Notes: generated from the sequence alone by a model not told the origin. 64,000 nt of DNA from Monosiga brevicollis MX1 (GCF_000002865.3 NW_001865039.1:3036835-3100834), one strand, 5' to 3'; shown: positions 49,355 through 63,632, counted from the first letter of the stretch. Made by a program: numbers and translations.

Positions 49355-51631
49355 TTATGCGTCTGAGTCGACATCCTTGTCCTTGCTCTTCTTCTTCTTC
49401 TTGTCCTTCTTCTCTGACTTGGGAGTGCCCTGGAAAGATCCAGCGAGAGCGGATGTGAGTGGGCAAACAGCATAGCGTCGAGCAAGTTTTGAGGAGCTCT
49501 GCTCAAGACACACGCTTTCGCAAGAAGAGTTGATGACAAACCTTCTCCTTTTTCTTTTTCTTCTTCTCTGACTTTGTGGTCTCGTCGTCAGACTCGTGTG
49601 CGCGCTTCATGGACGGCGTGCTAGGCTCAGAGGGCGCTGCTGACTTGGCAGCTGTTGACACTATAGGCCAAAGGCAGAAAAATGAACATGGATAGAGGGA
49701 TGAGCATGGCAAACCGATGACCACATCTGGTTCCGAAATATGACATGTTGGCCGTCTGCAGTCTCAACTAGGCCGAAACGCGTTGAAGGAAAAAGGGCAC
49801 CGCATCATGATAAGACGTACCTTGATCCTCCTCGCTCATGCGTGAGTAGTCTGTGTAGCCCGAGAGCCACTCGGAAGGGGTCTTCTCATTGGGCTTGCCG
49901 TACTTGTCAAGCTTGCCTGCGGCAATGAGTTTCTTCTTGGCCTGAGCCCGGGGGCCGAGACCCCACTGGCGTGGGTAGACATCGCGCTCCATAATGACGC
50001 GCTTAATCTTGGCCACGACACCGTGATCGCAGGTGGCCATGACGGCGGTCGTCATCTGAGCAATACCAACGGCAATGGCCTCACCCTTGGTGGTGATGAG
50101 GACAACCTCCTCGTCAACCTCAATGTTGTCGGCGTAGCGGAGGAGACCAGGAAGCATGAGCTTGGCACCGTAGCAGATGGCGTTGACGGCCGAGTCCTTG
50201 ACCACAATGCGCTTGTGCTGCACCAGGAGAACCTCGAGGGGCTTGATGACACGGCGCAAGTAGGTCTCATCCTTCTGGTTGTCCATCACCCACTGGGCGT
50301 CAAGAACGTCGTGCATGGTCACGAGCTGATCCTTCTCGGACTGGATACCGGAGCGCACACGGCGCAGCTCTTGCATGTGGGCGCCAGTGCCCAGGACAAA
50401 ACCAAGGTGAACGCAAAGGGTACGGATGTAGGTACCGGCTTCGCACTTGACCCAGAACACGCCAAGGTTGCGTTCCTTGTCAAAGTCGAGGAGCTTCGAC
50501 TCGTAGATGGTGCGAACACGAAGGGCACGCTTGACGGCACTGATGAGAGGAGGGCGCTGGAAAAGAGCACCCGTCAGCTTCTCCAGAGCTTGGGTCAGCT
50601 GCTTCTCCTCCTCAATCGCACTATGGAGGCGAACGATGGAAACGTATTCCTTGCCCGCGTTCTGCTGAGACTTGACCAGGCGGGTAGCGCGCTCCACGCA
50701 GACAATCAGGCAGCCCGTGACCTTGGGGTCGAGGGTTCCGCTGTGACCCGTCTTCTCCACACGCAGTATCCGGCGGATCCAGGCCACGACCTCGTGCGAA
50801 GAGGGGTTGGCTGGCTTGTCCAGGTTGATGACGCCCGAACGCACATAGTCATGGATGGGACGCTTCAGCGGCGAGCAGCCGTTGGGCAGCGGCGTGTAGT
50901 GCGAAGTGCGAATGTTAAGCTCGTTGAAGTTCTTTTGGGTGGCAGCCAAGCGAGAGCATGGGAGAGTCAGTTTAACCGAGGGGGCACCACCTGACGCCGC
51001 ATGATTGATCGCTGGCTGAGGAGCATACCTTGAGCAGAAGGGGCCACTTGCTAGCATCGAGCGTGGGCTTGACGCGAGATGGCTCGATCAGAAAATCGGC
51101 CGACTGCTGCTCAGTCTACACCAACCAAAAAAATGCACAGCCGATGGTGAGGTTGGCAGAAGGAACAGAGAGCGCTGAGGCATGGCATGGCCATGTTCGT
51201 ATCCCGAATGATTCAAAAAAATAACGGGTTCAAGAGTGAATGCAGAGCGAAAGGAGGGTGCAGGACACGTACGGCAACATCATCAGACTTGCTCTTCTTG
51301 CCTGTCAACATGTCAAAACAGTGGCAGCCGCGAGCAACCAGGCGAGAAGGATGAGTGTTCGCAACAACAACAACAGCAACGGGAAACCTTGACTGTATTG
51401 CTTTATGAAGCACACCCCAGGGGCTACGGGTGTTCACGCGCGCTCATCGAGTGACGGCCAGCCAGCAGCAGGCCCGACAAGAACTCAACGCGGATAATCA
51501 AGACAAGAGAAAAAAAAAAAAAAAAAAGGCAAAGCCCAGCTGGTGTATTGACCCATGGCAGCGAAAGGGCAGCCAGACAAACGCCCGAAGCAAAGGTGCC
51601 CAGCGCCGTGCATTCATCTTCACTCACCCAT
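49355..51631 (-). CDS. DKC1: Dyskerin / Cbf5 rRNA pseudouridine synthase, predicted 474 aa
   Basis: This is the catalytic subunit of H/ACA snoRNPs, which pseudouridylates rRNA in the nucleolus. Six exons fit in phase: 51631-51628 (4 nt, ATG plus G), 51301-51273, 51115-51029, 50931-49821, 49660-49542 and 49429-49355. The N-terminus reads [15 protein letters not shown]. The long exon has the TruB core with the catalytic Asp in [12 protein letters not shown], then [12 protein letters not shown] and [12 protein letters not shown]. The PUA domain contains [19 protein letters not shown] and [11 protein letters not shown]. The tail has two Lys-rich blocks for nucleolar import and ends DKDVDSDA. If the 4-nt first exon is wrong, the in-frame ATG at 51310 gives MLTGKKSK instead. 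Conservation with animal DKC1 is very high. Introns of DKC1 often host snoRNAs in animals; I could not confirm one here. Confidence 0.96.
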
Positions 51632-52215
51632 GACGACGGTGTGTGTGGCGTGTCTCTCCTCGAAAAGAAAAGATGTACAGGCAACGAGCCCTCGCTGCCG
51701 CTCGAGTCGCTGACTCAACCACAAGGAAACGAAAGTGGCGGTCGTGTGTGTGTGTGAAAGAGAGAGAGAGAGACACACACACACACGTACGGTCGTGCGC
51801 GTGGTTCACGTGTGTGTAGCTGGTAGTGTGCGCATGTGTGGGGGAGTGCCCCTTTATCAGCTTGTGATGGGATGGTGGGGTGTGATCGCTCAAAGTTGGA
51901 TTTTTTGTATCAACAAGCCTGCTATTTTCAGTTCCAAAACAATTGTACTTTTCCATCGGGATATCATCCTTCAAGATTGAATTGTTCGTTTTAGAGAATA
52001 GTCAGGTCCGCTACGTTCCTCGAGTCAGCAGCAGCGCGCCACCACGGCAGCGAGCCAAAAAGAAAGGGGGGGGGCGCGCATGCATTATTGTTCTTGGGTT
52101 GAGGACACGCCCGCTGCTGAGGGAGAAAAAAGGAGAAGAAGAGGCAGCGGTGAGACCGGGGATCTGTCACCGATGCATTTGATCCTGACCTGTTTTGCAT
52201 TTCACGTCAGGAAAC
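51632..52215. other. Divergent spacer between dyskerin and GDP-fucose synthase
   Basis: It holds both promoters. GT/GA/CA dinucleotide runs lie at 51749-51787. A possible 5'UTR acceptor (GTCAG) lies just before the fucose-synthase ATG at 52216, so that gene may have a non-coding first exon. Confidence 0.45.
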
Positions 52216-53803
<1,588 letters not shown>

Positions 53804-53991
53804 TTGAATTTGTTCAACACTTGTACTATCATTCCTACATCCCCGCCCGACGGCCTCACTCACTCACCTTCTTGGTCACCGTCCTCTGCTCCTCAACAAG
53901 TGCAGTCAAAAAAAAAAAAAGCAAGCTGAAGAAAGGATGACAAATGGTGTTGTTTTTTTTTTTCTTGTTTTTTTTTTCTTTTGCGAGCACC

Positions 53992-56900
53992 ATGATGATG
54001 ACATGTGTGCGATCGCGAGCAGCACCAGCACTGGTATGGACGGTGCTGGTGCTGGCTGGCTGCCTGGCTGTGGGCAGGGGTGGGGCTTCCGATCGCGCCT
54101 TTACCATTGCGAATGACCAGTTTTTACGTGACGGCCAGCCCTTTCAAGTAAGGCCTCATTCGACCCACTTTTGGCAGGTTCCCTCGTCGCTTGCGGGTGC
54201 AAAGTGTTTTCCTCATGCTGAGGGTCGGGTGCGGCGTAGATCTTAAGCGCCAGCGTTCACTACAGCCGCATGCTGCAAGATGATTGGTCCGATCGACTTC
54301 AACGCATCCGAGCCCTTGGCTTCAATGCCATTGAGACGTGTGCGTTGCGCAAGATCAAGCAGCGAGACTTGCGCACAATATCCAGCCTAGCTCTTGACCT
54401 CACCATTCTCGCTGTCCCGTAAATCACGACAGATGTGCCCTGGAATTATCATAATGCTGAGCCGAGCGTTTACGATTTTGCTGGAAACCGCAATCTAACC
54501 AAGGTTAAGCTTGGTCCATTGCCTGCCGACCCTGACTCGATTCCGAAGACCAATTCCCCGCCCCCACCGTGCCTCATCCGGGGTCCATTTACAGTTCTTG
54601 GAGCTCGCACAGGCCCAAGACCTGCTTGTCCTTCTCCGCCCTGGCCCTTATATCTGTGGTGAGTTTGTTTCTCCGGACATTCATTGACAGTATCCGAGCA
54701 AGTCTTTTTGCTTGCTTCGTATGTGAACAGAAGCAGTCGGCAATCACTTCTTGCACTGCGGCCCCTCAATGAAAACCAGGTGAATGGGAGTTTGGGGGCT
54801 TTCCTGCGTGGCTCCTGGGACTGCAACCCCGTGTCACACTTCGTACCTATGAAACCGGCTACATCACCCAGGTTTGTTCGATGTTGCAGCTCTTTTGAGC
54901 AAACGAAATTCCATGGTCGCTCATGTGGCAATGTCCGCAGGTTGACAAGTGGTGGAAATATTTACTGCCCAAGGTCAAGCCTCTATTGTACGGCAACGGC
55001 GGCCCCGTGATCATGATGCAGGTTAGGTTGAACTCCATTTGCAGCCCCCCACATAAGCACGTACGCACAACTGTTGCCCTGAATTCCAAGCATCACCTTT
55101 CCTTTTCCCCCCGCCCCCGCATGGGTGTAGATTGAAAATGAATTTGGCTCCTACGGCAATGTGCAAGACGTTCCAGCCGATCGTCAGGTTTGTCCTGCCC
55201 AAAGTTGATTCGCCATGGTAGGAACCCTATTTCTTCGTTCCAGCCAAGAAAAAGGGCTTATAATAGTCGTCAACCACGTCCTGAACACAGTACATGGAGC
55301 ATTTGGTGGCGCTCGCTCGAACCGAGCTTGGCTCTGATGTTATCCTCTACACGACCGATGGCTCGGCGGCTAGTTTCATGAACAGGGGCACCCTCAATGG
55401 ATCCGCGGTCTTGACACTCGGTGACTTTCAACCCAATTTGGACCCTGCTGCATCACTTGCGGTAAGTTGCGGCGCTGCGAATCTGCGAATGTGATGTATG
55501 CACCCCTCACAGACCCCTCACAGCCATTGAGTTTGCTTCCTCTCTTGCCTCATTGCCGCCAGATTGCAAAAGCCTACAATCCCCCGGGCCTGTCACCCTC
55601 TATGTGTACCGAGTTTTATTCTGGTAAGTACAATCCAATGCCTTGATTTGGTAAACCCAGTAAACCCGTGGCATCACTCTCAGGTGGTGGCACGCTTGTA
55701 TGGTTATGGCCGATCTTGGATGACGCCGTAGGCTGGCTCACACACTGGACCTCGAATCAGGCCAACGTCTCGTCTGCATCGGTATGATCCGCGGATGTCA
55801 TTCGGACAGGTGCAGAGGGTGGTAGTCAGAAAGCAGCCCAATGGAAGACAGCTAATCAGAGCCATCCACGCCCCGCAATGTCGTTGCACAAACTTGCAAT
55901 ATAGTTGGGCGTGGATTTGTTGGCATTGTTGGAAACCGGCGCCAGCGTATCCATGTATATGGGCTTTGGGGGTACCAATTTTGGCTTCTGGTCGGGCGCC
56001 AATAGTGCGACTTCGGATACTTTTCAACCTTCAATCACGAGGTAACATTTTGGACAGAGGCCGCCTGTACCATCGTGGAACAACCCATCCATGGTGCGTC
56101 GCGCTTCCCCATAGCTATGACTACAACGCGCCGCTGGACGAGGCGGGCCATCATGGCTATGGCTCAGATGGGCTGAGCAAGTTTGCCATCGTGCAAAACG
56201 TACGAGATTGCACTGCGCCGGAACTCGCATTTGCCCACCTTGCCCACCTTGCCCACCTTGCCCATAAGCCAACAGCATACTCGCGACTCATGGGTGATTG
56301 CATAGGTTTTGCGCCTGTTTCAGGCACAGAACATGCCGCTGCCCACAGAGCCCGCGGGTCCGGCCATGATTACACCTGGCCCTCTTCAGCTCAATGACAG
56401 TATTCCATTCTTGGCTGCTGTGGGCCAACTCGCCGATCGCAACGTGACGACCACCGTGCCCTGTCGAACCGAGGACCTGGGCCAAAATTATGGGTTCACC
56501 GTCTTCTCCACTGTCCTGGCCGTACCTGCCACCGCCCTTATCATTGAGGATGTTCGTGACCGTGCAATTGTATACCTTGACGGTAGGTCGACGTGGACTT
56601 GTTCCTCATTTCCGGTGCCTCTTGAGCCGACCCTCTGCTGCTGTATGCCCGCAAGTTTGTCGTTTGTCGTCTTCTTAGCCGGCTGAGTAACCCTGCTGCC
56701 GGTGTGTCCTGCCTTCACCTGCCTTCAGATGTTTATCAAGGAACTGTTTTTCGTGTGGACCCACAGCCAATCCTGCTGCATAACGCCTCAGCTGGTTCGT
56801 CTGCACGGATTGAGTTTGATGAATCTCGCCTGGGCCGCCTCACCTGCCTCTTCTCTGGCGTATGCTTGACGGCTTTTCCAAACCAGGGGCAACCCTGACC

Positions 56901-57600
56901 ATTGTGCTCGAAAACATGGGCCGCATCAACTTTGGACCCAACATGACCGATCCCAAGGTATTCCCCGGCTGCCTGTGCTCTCGGTGCCTTCCTGTTCCTG
57001 AGGCCTCTGATCGACGCGACACCCGATCGAGCTCCTCACGTCCCGTGTGTGGTCGCGGATGCTCTTGTGGTCGTTTGGCTGGGCGCTTGATTAGGGTATT
57101 TTGGGAAACGTGACGCTGGATGCAGATGTTGTCCAGCAGCCCTGGACCGTGCAACTTGTCAGCTTTGCGAGTCCAAACTTTGCGAACCTCCCCTGGCAAG
57201 CCAACGTCGAGCCTGGGGTACGCTGCTGGCACTTGGCATTCACTTGTGGCGTGCTTGAACTGCGCTTCGAGATCTCTTTCCATTGTTTCATCGATGCCGA
57301 CGTGTCTTCATTGCACTTGCCATTTTATTTTAGAATTTAACGCTGTACCAGGGCCAACTCGTGCTCAATCAGGTGGCTGCTACTTTTATTGATATGACTG
57401 GCTGGTCCAAAGGTGTGGTCTGGGTGAATGGCTTTAATCTCGGTCGATATTGGAATGTCGGTCCCCAGTTCGCGTTGTATTGCCCCCGCGGTGCACTGAC
57501 CGCCGGCACCAATACCATAACGATCTTGGAGCTGGAAGCACCTCCAGCACGGCCTGAAATAAGCTTTCGGGCCAGCTTCAAGTATGGTGTCACATCATAA
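53992..57600 (+). CDS. GH35 beta-galactosidase (lysosomal/secreted type)
   Basis: This enzyme hydrolyses terminal beta-galactosyl residues and resembles animal GLB1. The ATG at 53992 opens a signal peptide ([16 protein letters not shown], then a Leu/Val/Ala core). Exons then give [45 protein letters not shown] and GGFPAWLLG. The acid/base Glu is in IENEFGSYG (about 55131-55157). The nucleophile Glu is in CTEFYSG (about 55604-55623), joined to [23 protein letters not shown] and [12 protein letters not shown] complete the barrel. Downstream exons are beta-rich jelly-roll domains and include [20 protein letters not shown] near the end. The stop is at 57598-57600. About 15 small exons are needed. 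A 9-bp repeat (TTGCCCACC, four copies, about 56228-56263) lies in an intron. It starts 188 bp after the GDP-fucose synthase stop on the same strand. Confidence 0.92.
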
Positions 57601-58337
57601 CACTTTTCCTTATAATAATCATCCTTTTTTTGTGGTAATCCATGATGACCGCTGAAAATGAGTTTGAACTTTGCTTAATGACGTCCAAAGTACTACCTGG
57701 TTGATGAATTGCGCCGCTTTCCGATACGAATCCTACAGCGCCCCGGTTTGATCAACATCCAACATTGCCGTAGTAACTGATATCCATTTCTTGATACGTG
57801 ATCAATTATCTCGTGGAAGACTACAAGGCTCTGCTCATGCTCGATGTATCGTGTCAATGCCAGGGCAGCATTTGATAAGGCTTTGTGCTGGCTCCATTCA
57901 GCTAAGCCACGAAGAAAGCTTGGGCTTAATAAGCTAAAGCTGGTAGGAATTTCCCGCCCTTTTCAACAACCCAATTTGTCGACAAAATCACAAAATCAGT
58001 GTTTGTTGGTAAAAATTCCGTCGCTCTCTGCATTTTCTTTTGGAGTGCTGGGCTAGAACGAGTTCAGTCTTGATCGCTACGACGATCGTTGGACAGGGGG
58101 CATGGCATTGTAGGTCGTGTCTGCTCGCGCACATTGTTTGCTCTCAAAATCTTGGTGAGATGCTTTCGTGGCTGCAACTGTTTGACCCAAGCGCTTGTCT
58201 ACGTGTGCCTTGCCCATAGCTCGTTACCGCCTCGGGGCAGTGGCACTGCCCACGCACCCCGCCACGTGGAGAGTACTGCACTGGGCGTCAGCCCATTGCG
58301 CACAGCCTGTGGCTCGAGTGCCATACAGACCCCGCCA
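57601..58337. other. Spacer upstream of the coiled-coil orphan
   Basis: AT-rich relative to its neighbours. An upstream in-frame ATG at 58089 would extend the orphan by 83 residues of mixed Cys/Arg composition. I consider this less likely than a start at 58338. Confidence 0.4.
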
Positions 58338-58928
58338 ATGACGGCAAAGGGCAACGGCCCGCGTGATGGCGCTACTTTGGATCCACTGCCCAAGGGCTCT
58401 GAAGCACAATCTTCGGCACTGCCACGACGTGCAGCGGACACGGTTGACAACCTCCACCTGCAAGCCGTGGCCCCGTCAGTGCCCTGGTCTGCAGAAACCA
58501 TGAAGTTACTGGATATTGGCGCAGGCTACCAAACGGCAATGGCACGGGCCCTGGCTGAGCAAGGTCGAGTGGTTGAGTTGCGTGAGGATATTCTGGCCTT
58601 GCGGAAGACAAATGCAGATAATCTCTTTCAACTCGTGCGAGCTCAACACGAGCAACAACAATTGCAGGTCGAGCTGCAGCGCGTGCGCGAGCAGCTCCAC
58701 GCTGCCGCCACCGAGCTGGGTCCTGTTGCATCGACCCACACAGACACAACAACAAATGGGTCCAAAGAATCTGTCACGGCATCCCAAGCTCTTACGTCGC
58801 CATCGCCCAGCGAGGCATCTATGCTCGAAGCCAATCGTGGCCCGAATTCTTGTACCGTCTGCGCCGAAGATCAGGCGACACCCGCAGACGGTGAGGTGGC
58901 AGATCAGCGCCAATCGTGCGAGCCCTAG
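58338..58928 (+). CDS. Single-exon coiled-coil protein, predicted 196 aa (orphan)
   Basis: No family is recognised. From the ATG at 58338 the frame reads a polar, low-complexity N-terminus, then a Leu-rich helix with coiled-coil heptads (about residues 60-125). This includes MARALAEQGRVVELREDILA and QQQLQVELQRVREQLHAAA. A Ser/Thr/Glu-rich tail ends DQRQSCEP. A CxxC (SCTVCAEDQ) near the C-terminus could bind metal or be chance. It has no intron, unlike nearly every neighbour. Its stop lies 38 bp from the stop of the PDK-type gene on the other strand, so the two transcripts must overlap in their 3'UTRs. It may also be a chance open frame; the heptad pattern is the main support. Confidence 0.5.
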   Translation: MTAKGNGPRDGATLDPLPKGSEAQSSALPRRAADTVDNLHLQAVAPSVPWSAETMKLLDIGAGYQTAMARALAEQGRVVELREDILALRKTNADNLFQLVRAQHEQQQLQVELQRVREQLHAAATELGPVASTHTDTTTNGSKESVTASQALTSPSPSEASMLEANRGPNSCTVCAEDQATPADGEVADQRQSCEP

Positions 58929-58966
58929 AATGTACGGGTAAGTGGCAAAAAAGAGCAAGCTCAAAC

Positions 58967-61900
58967 TCACTTGATCTCGAGCGGGTTGTACGAAGGCAAC
59001 ACTTCGGTAGCGTCCGCAGCTGCTGATTTAAGATGGACGAAGCAGTCTGTGCCGTAACCCTAGAAGTGCAATTTGTATGAGTTAATCCAAGAGTGTACAC
59101 ACGCTTGGCGTGCGCGATAATTCAGTCGGAAAAACCCAGTCTGAGTTTTCGAAGCGTGTGTTATCTTACCTGAACAGTCATCAGATTGAGGTCACCGCCA
59201 AAGTAGCGCGAGTAGAGCCGGGCGACAGGCAAGCCATAACCAAAGCCCGCCATGGGGGCACGATCCATGTCCGTCAACCCCTCCTAATGGTGGATGCAAG
59301 CATGATGATGTTGGACACAACAAATGTGAGGTTGATCGAATACGAACAGGTGTCTTTGTTGTGAGAGGAAAGAAAGATGTCTTTGCATTCGCACCTCGTC
59401 ATCGAACATGACTGGTTGAGGCGCAGTCGAGTAAAAGTAAGTAAAGAGTTTGGGTACATCGGCATGGGCAATACCGCCACCCTCATCGCTGATCTATTCG
59501 GTCGAGATTGATAATAAGCTTTGTTTGAGCGACCAAACGTGCTGAGATTTAGCACAAGCAGTGGTATGGGTTTGGCAGACAAGGATAGACCAACCTTGAC
59601 GGTCAAGTCGCTATCACCCTTGACAATGATGATGCGAACCTATCACAGCCAAGACCAATCGGACAGTGAAGGGGAGCGCGAGCAACAACGTGGCATGGGT
59701 GAATCGGAAACATCCCACATGGTGAGGGCGCCCTGCCGCTCAGTGGTTGGCACCTATCGTCTCCAGCGCATGCCAGGCGTGGCACATGGAACCAACCGGG
59801 GGTAGAGTGGGACTGTTATCGTGTTGTTCAGCGGTGGCGCGCATTGAGTTTTTGAGCAGCTGAGGAAGCACACATGCGGATAAAATGTGAAAATCATGTT
59901 CAAGGCAAGCTGCGGCAGCAGCATGGGCGTTGCACACCTCAAAGAGAATGTGGTACAGATGGCTGGGCACGTATGCGAACGAAAGATCGTTGTGCTCTTC
60001 ACGGGGCTGAATAATCTCAAACTTGGGTGCATCGCCGTACAACTAAGAAGGATAGTCGCATTTGCCCAGGCGCATGGATTTGATGTGAGAAAAGAAAGCG
60101 AAATGCTCATCCACGGTGTCAATCTGGCACCAAAAAAAAGACCTCCCCCCCGCCCCCCCCGCAACCAACAAACGAACAAGCGCAAACAAGCTGGGGGGCA
60201 AAGAAGGTGCTCAAAGGTAAAGGCAGGGTCCGGGCAGGAGGTACGTACGTCATAACACATTTGTTGGGCATTGAGGCAGGCATCGGTGGCAATGTCATCA
60301 ACGCGGACGGCGGGATCTGAGCGAGGAGAAGCGCCATGTGATCACGAACAGCGTGGAGCAAAAAGCAACGATCACTCGCGCAAAGACAGCCTGTTAAGGG
60401 GTGTTTCGTTGGGCGTACCGATGGAGCCAATCCAGCGGCTGCCCAGCTCTACTTTCTCGGTTGTGTCGTCGCGGGGGTCGCGGGGTTGATGGCGATGGGA
60501 GAAAAGTGCCAGATGCTGATTGAAGACGAAGCGGACTGAGGGCCAGAGTGAGTGGTTGTGAACACGTGCAGGGCACAAGCCAATATACATGGGTCATGGC
60601 CGGGTGATCAAACTTACTGCCGATGCGGGCCATCAGGAAGCGGTTCAGATATCTGTATTTCGGGCCCGCAGGACACAGCGTAGCACAGGGATGAGGGTGT
60701 ACATCACCATGACATGGTCCGATGCATCGTATGTACTTTTGCGCGTGAGCCGTGGGTCGGGACACGTACTCGGTGATGTACTCTTCGCGTCCAACAAGCA
60801 ATCCCTTGTTATGCAATTGGCGCAGACCCTGGCGAGCCAAACAACATCAAAGATCCGCGCCAGACCGGCCGTAAGATCGGGCGGTAAGGAAGAGGGAGTC
60901 GTGTCACACGATGTGCCACAATCGTACCAAAGCAAAGGTGATGACAGTCGCGCGGTGTCGCAGCAAGGTGCGCTCCAGAAGTTCGGTAAAACCTTGACAG
61001 TAGGCATCCGCATCTTGAGGCGTGGCATCTGCTCCAACCGGCATGTAATCAATGAGCTCCTTAAAGCTCAGTAGATACCTGTCGACAGTGCAGTTGTGAA
61101 AGTACAGGTGAGACATGTGAGGAAATGGGGCGGGATGACAAAGGGGGTGCAAAGGCACTGGCTGACATCGGCCTCCTACCAGTTGTAGACTCGATTGATG
61201 AGGGGCTGTGACAATACGACGTCCGGTAGCGTTCGCATCTCCTGTTCAGATGAGCGAATTGACGACGAAGTGTAACAGCCAAAAAGGCAAAGCCAAAAAC
61301 CAAGACATCATGGTGAGAGGCAAGTGGCGAAAGACGGCGTGATAGCTACTCGCGTACAGAAGAAACGACTGTGCTTGGTGGTGTCGAGCCATGGCAGCTG
61401 GCGACACGTGCGATCATTGATGATGGCGATCTGATTCTTACCTTGATCATGTGCGCCAAGCGGATTGGGCACCTGAAAGCATCAATCAAAGAAATCAGTG
61501 AGATAAAGGAGAAGCCTGGGCAAAGCACTTCCAAGATCAGGCAGGGTAAAGAGCTGGGCACGAGATGATTGAAGCAGGTCAGACACGCCCTGTGTTGGTG
61601 CAATGTCAAACATACTCGGTGTGGATAAAGTTGCAAGACTGCATGAGGGCTTCACTCGAGTCACGACGTTTGCCAAAGTCGAGCAGGGCCTGGAGTGAGA
61701 GGCGATTGATCTTGTATTTACTGTAGGCAGCCAGTTGTTCTTCCGCCGATTCAGACCTTTTGGAGCGCAAGGCGGACGCGCATACGTGTCAGGGATGTGA
61801 GTCAGAGGGGCCGCTCAGTGGGTGCGACGGTCATTTCGGCCATGCCGGGTCGGGCCACGCATGAGAAAGGCCGTACCAAGGGACAGTGATGGCTTTGGTG

Positions 61901-62019
61901 GCGCTGTACACACTGCTCAGTGACCGCAGGGTCACCATCAGGGGCGTGCGTGAGGTCACTGCGACGGCCAGGTGCCGTGAGCGACACAATCGCAGGGCCG
62001 CAGCCGTCCGAAACGCCAT
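58967..62019 (-). CDS. Mitochondrial pyruvate dehydrogenase kinase family protein (PDK/BCKDK type)
   Basis: This kinase phosphorylates and turns off the E1 subunit of a mitochondrial 2-oxoacid dehydrogenase. The start at 62019 gives a presequence ([20 protein letters not shown]). The N-terminal helical domain follows: [55 protein letters not shown] and [12 protein letters not shown] joined to [15 protein letters not shown]. The GHKL ATPase half shows the N-box [10 protein letters not shown] (about 59840-59870), the G1 box [11 protein letters not shown] (about 59470-59500), FYSTAPQPV and the G2 box [23 protein letters not shown] and the C-terminus [11 protein letters not shown]...LPSYNP resemble PDK more than BCKDK, so pyruvate dehydrogenase is the likelier target. 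The stop is at 58967-58969. A C-rich run near 60133-60160 lies in an intron. Confidence 0.9.
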
Positions 62020-62543
62020 GCTCTTGATTTGATTCAATGGCTCTCCTCACACCCAACCACCAAGAAGACTTTCCAAGCACGGCCCTTCAAGTAGTCGGTG
62101 CAACGGATTCCAGAACGCCGCACCGCAACAGCAGCAGCAGCAGCAGCACCACCACCCAGGAGCTCTTTTTTCCCTCGTTTTTGTGTGTGTGTGTGTGTGT
62201 GTGGAGGAAAAAGAGCAATGACAGCAACAACACAAACAAAAGCAGGAGGTAAGTTGAAGAAGCAGCAGAAGAAGAAGAGAATCGAAACATAACAAGGAAA
62301 GGAAATTGCATCGTGACATACGCTTGACGCAATGGCTACTTCTACACAAACCTGGTGATTTGCGTCTGGAAATATCACAGTGATGGTTAATACTTCTGCA
62401 AAAGACTGGTTAATCACGTAAACATGTAAACATTCTTGAACGGCGGCACTTTATTAATTTAGAGAGTAAACATCAAATTTAGACAGGTTGCTAAAGTGCC
62501 ACGCTTTTCACACTATCGCTTAGCCCCTCCTTCGGTCAGCGAA
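62020..62543. other. Divergent spacer between the PDK-type and TPR genes
   Basis: It contains a CAG/CAC triplet run (62126-62153) and a (GT)n array (62182-62202), then an AT-rich segment near 62390-62480 before the TPR gene. No additional gene is seen. Confidence 0.5.
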
Positions 62544-63632
62544 ATGGCGATGCGCATGGCAGCAGCAGCAGCAGCAGCGGGGACTTTGACCCGTCGAGCC
62601 ACGGTGGCTCGACGGGCCTTGGGTTCCTCCTGGTTTTCCCGTCTTGCACAGCAGGCCAAGGTGTCAGTGGCACTATCTCAGCGTACGTCAAGTCTTGTCA
62701 CACATATTGGTTGAACAGGTGTTTGGCCAACGTTTTGTCTTGCCGCTCCCTACCTCATGCGTCTTTCAATATGATCCTCAGGTGCCTGCTTGAGCCTCAG
62801 TACCGAACAGGAGGCAAAACTCGAATCCCTGGCCGAGCGGGCAGAGCATTTCGTCACCAGTACGTTGAACCATCCCTACAATCCGTCAGCTTCTTGTGCT
62901 CTGAATTATCCTCTCTCTCCACCGCGCCCCACCACTCAGACTCGCTCGCCCCTAGGCAATCAGTTTGATGAGGCCATCATGGCCTACAATGAAGCCATGG
63001 CGATTGAACGCCGCTCCGAGTACGTCACAGCGTATGCACGAACAATTCAACAATGCAAACCCGACCCCAACTTTTTAAATCACAAAGCGTGGTGGGGCGT
63101 CCGAGCCTTGTCTTACTTCGGTCCGTCTTGAACCTCGCTAGTCTGGTTTACAATGCCGCCGTGGTCAACTTGATGAAGCGCAACCTGCAAGATGCCAAGG
63201 CGTTGCTTATTGAGAGCATCGAGCGCAACCCCAGCAGTGTTTGTTCAACTGGCTTCCCTGCGCCACGCTTGCTCCAACCTTTCATGTTTGAATGAGCCCC
63301 GCCCCCCGGTATCCTGCCCTCACCCCACCAAACTTCCCATTTCGCAGGCAGAAGCCCACAACAACCTGGGTTGCCTCTATGCTGAGCTAGGCCAAGCAGA
63401 CAAGGCCCGCACTCATTTGAAGAAGGCGCTTCAGCTCATGCCCCAGGACGCCAGCACTGCCATGAACCTTGCACTGATTTGTGATAAGCTCGGTCACCTG
63501 GAAGACGCTCGCCACTACTACAAATCCGCCATTGCTCTGGATCCTCGCATGCCACGGGAACCTCTTCGCAACATCGAGGCCAAGCTTTTAGCCCAGCGCT
63601 CCGCCGCCAGTTTGTTATCATCCTGGTGGTGA
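62544..63632 (+). CDS. TPR protein with mitochondrial-type presequence
   Basis: This is a tetratricopeptide-repeat scaffold protein. Exons splice in phase: 62544-62682, 62782-62859, an exon from about 62956 (NQFDEAIMAYNEAMAIERRS), one from about 63143 (LVYNAAVVNLMKRNLQDAK) and a last exon from about 63349 to 63632. At least three TPR units are clear. They are FDEAIMAYNEAMAIE, NNLGCLYAELGQADKARTHL and MNLALICDKLGHLEDARHYY, each with the small-residue and aromatic positions of the family. The N-terminus has a seven-Ala run, partly encoded by GCA repeats, then Arg-rich residues (RRATVARRALGSSWFSRL). No acidic residue occurs in the first 30, as in a mitochondrial presequence. I cannot assign a specific family; TTC19 was considered, but no diagnostic motif was seen. 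Confidence 0.75.

Noticed and set aside
62126-62153. CAG repeat as a coding poly-Gln tract
   Set aside because: It lies in the divergent spacer upstream of both start codons (62019 and 62544).
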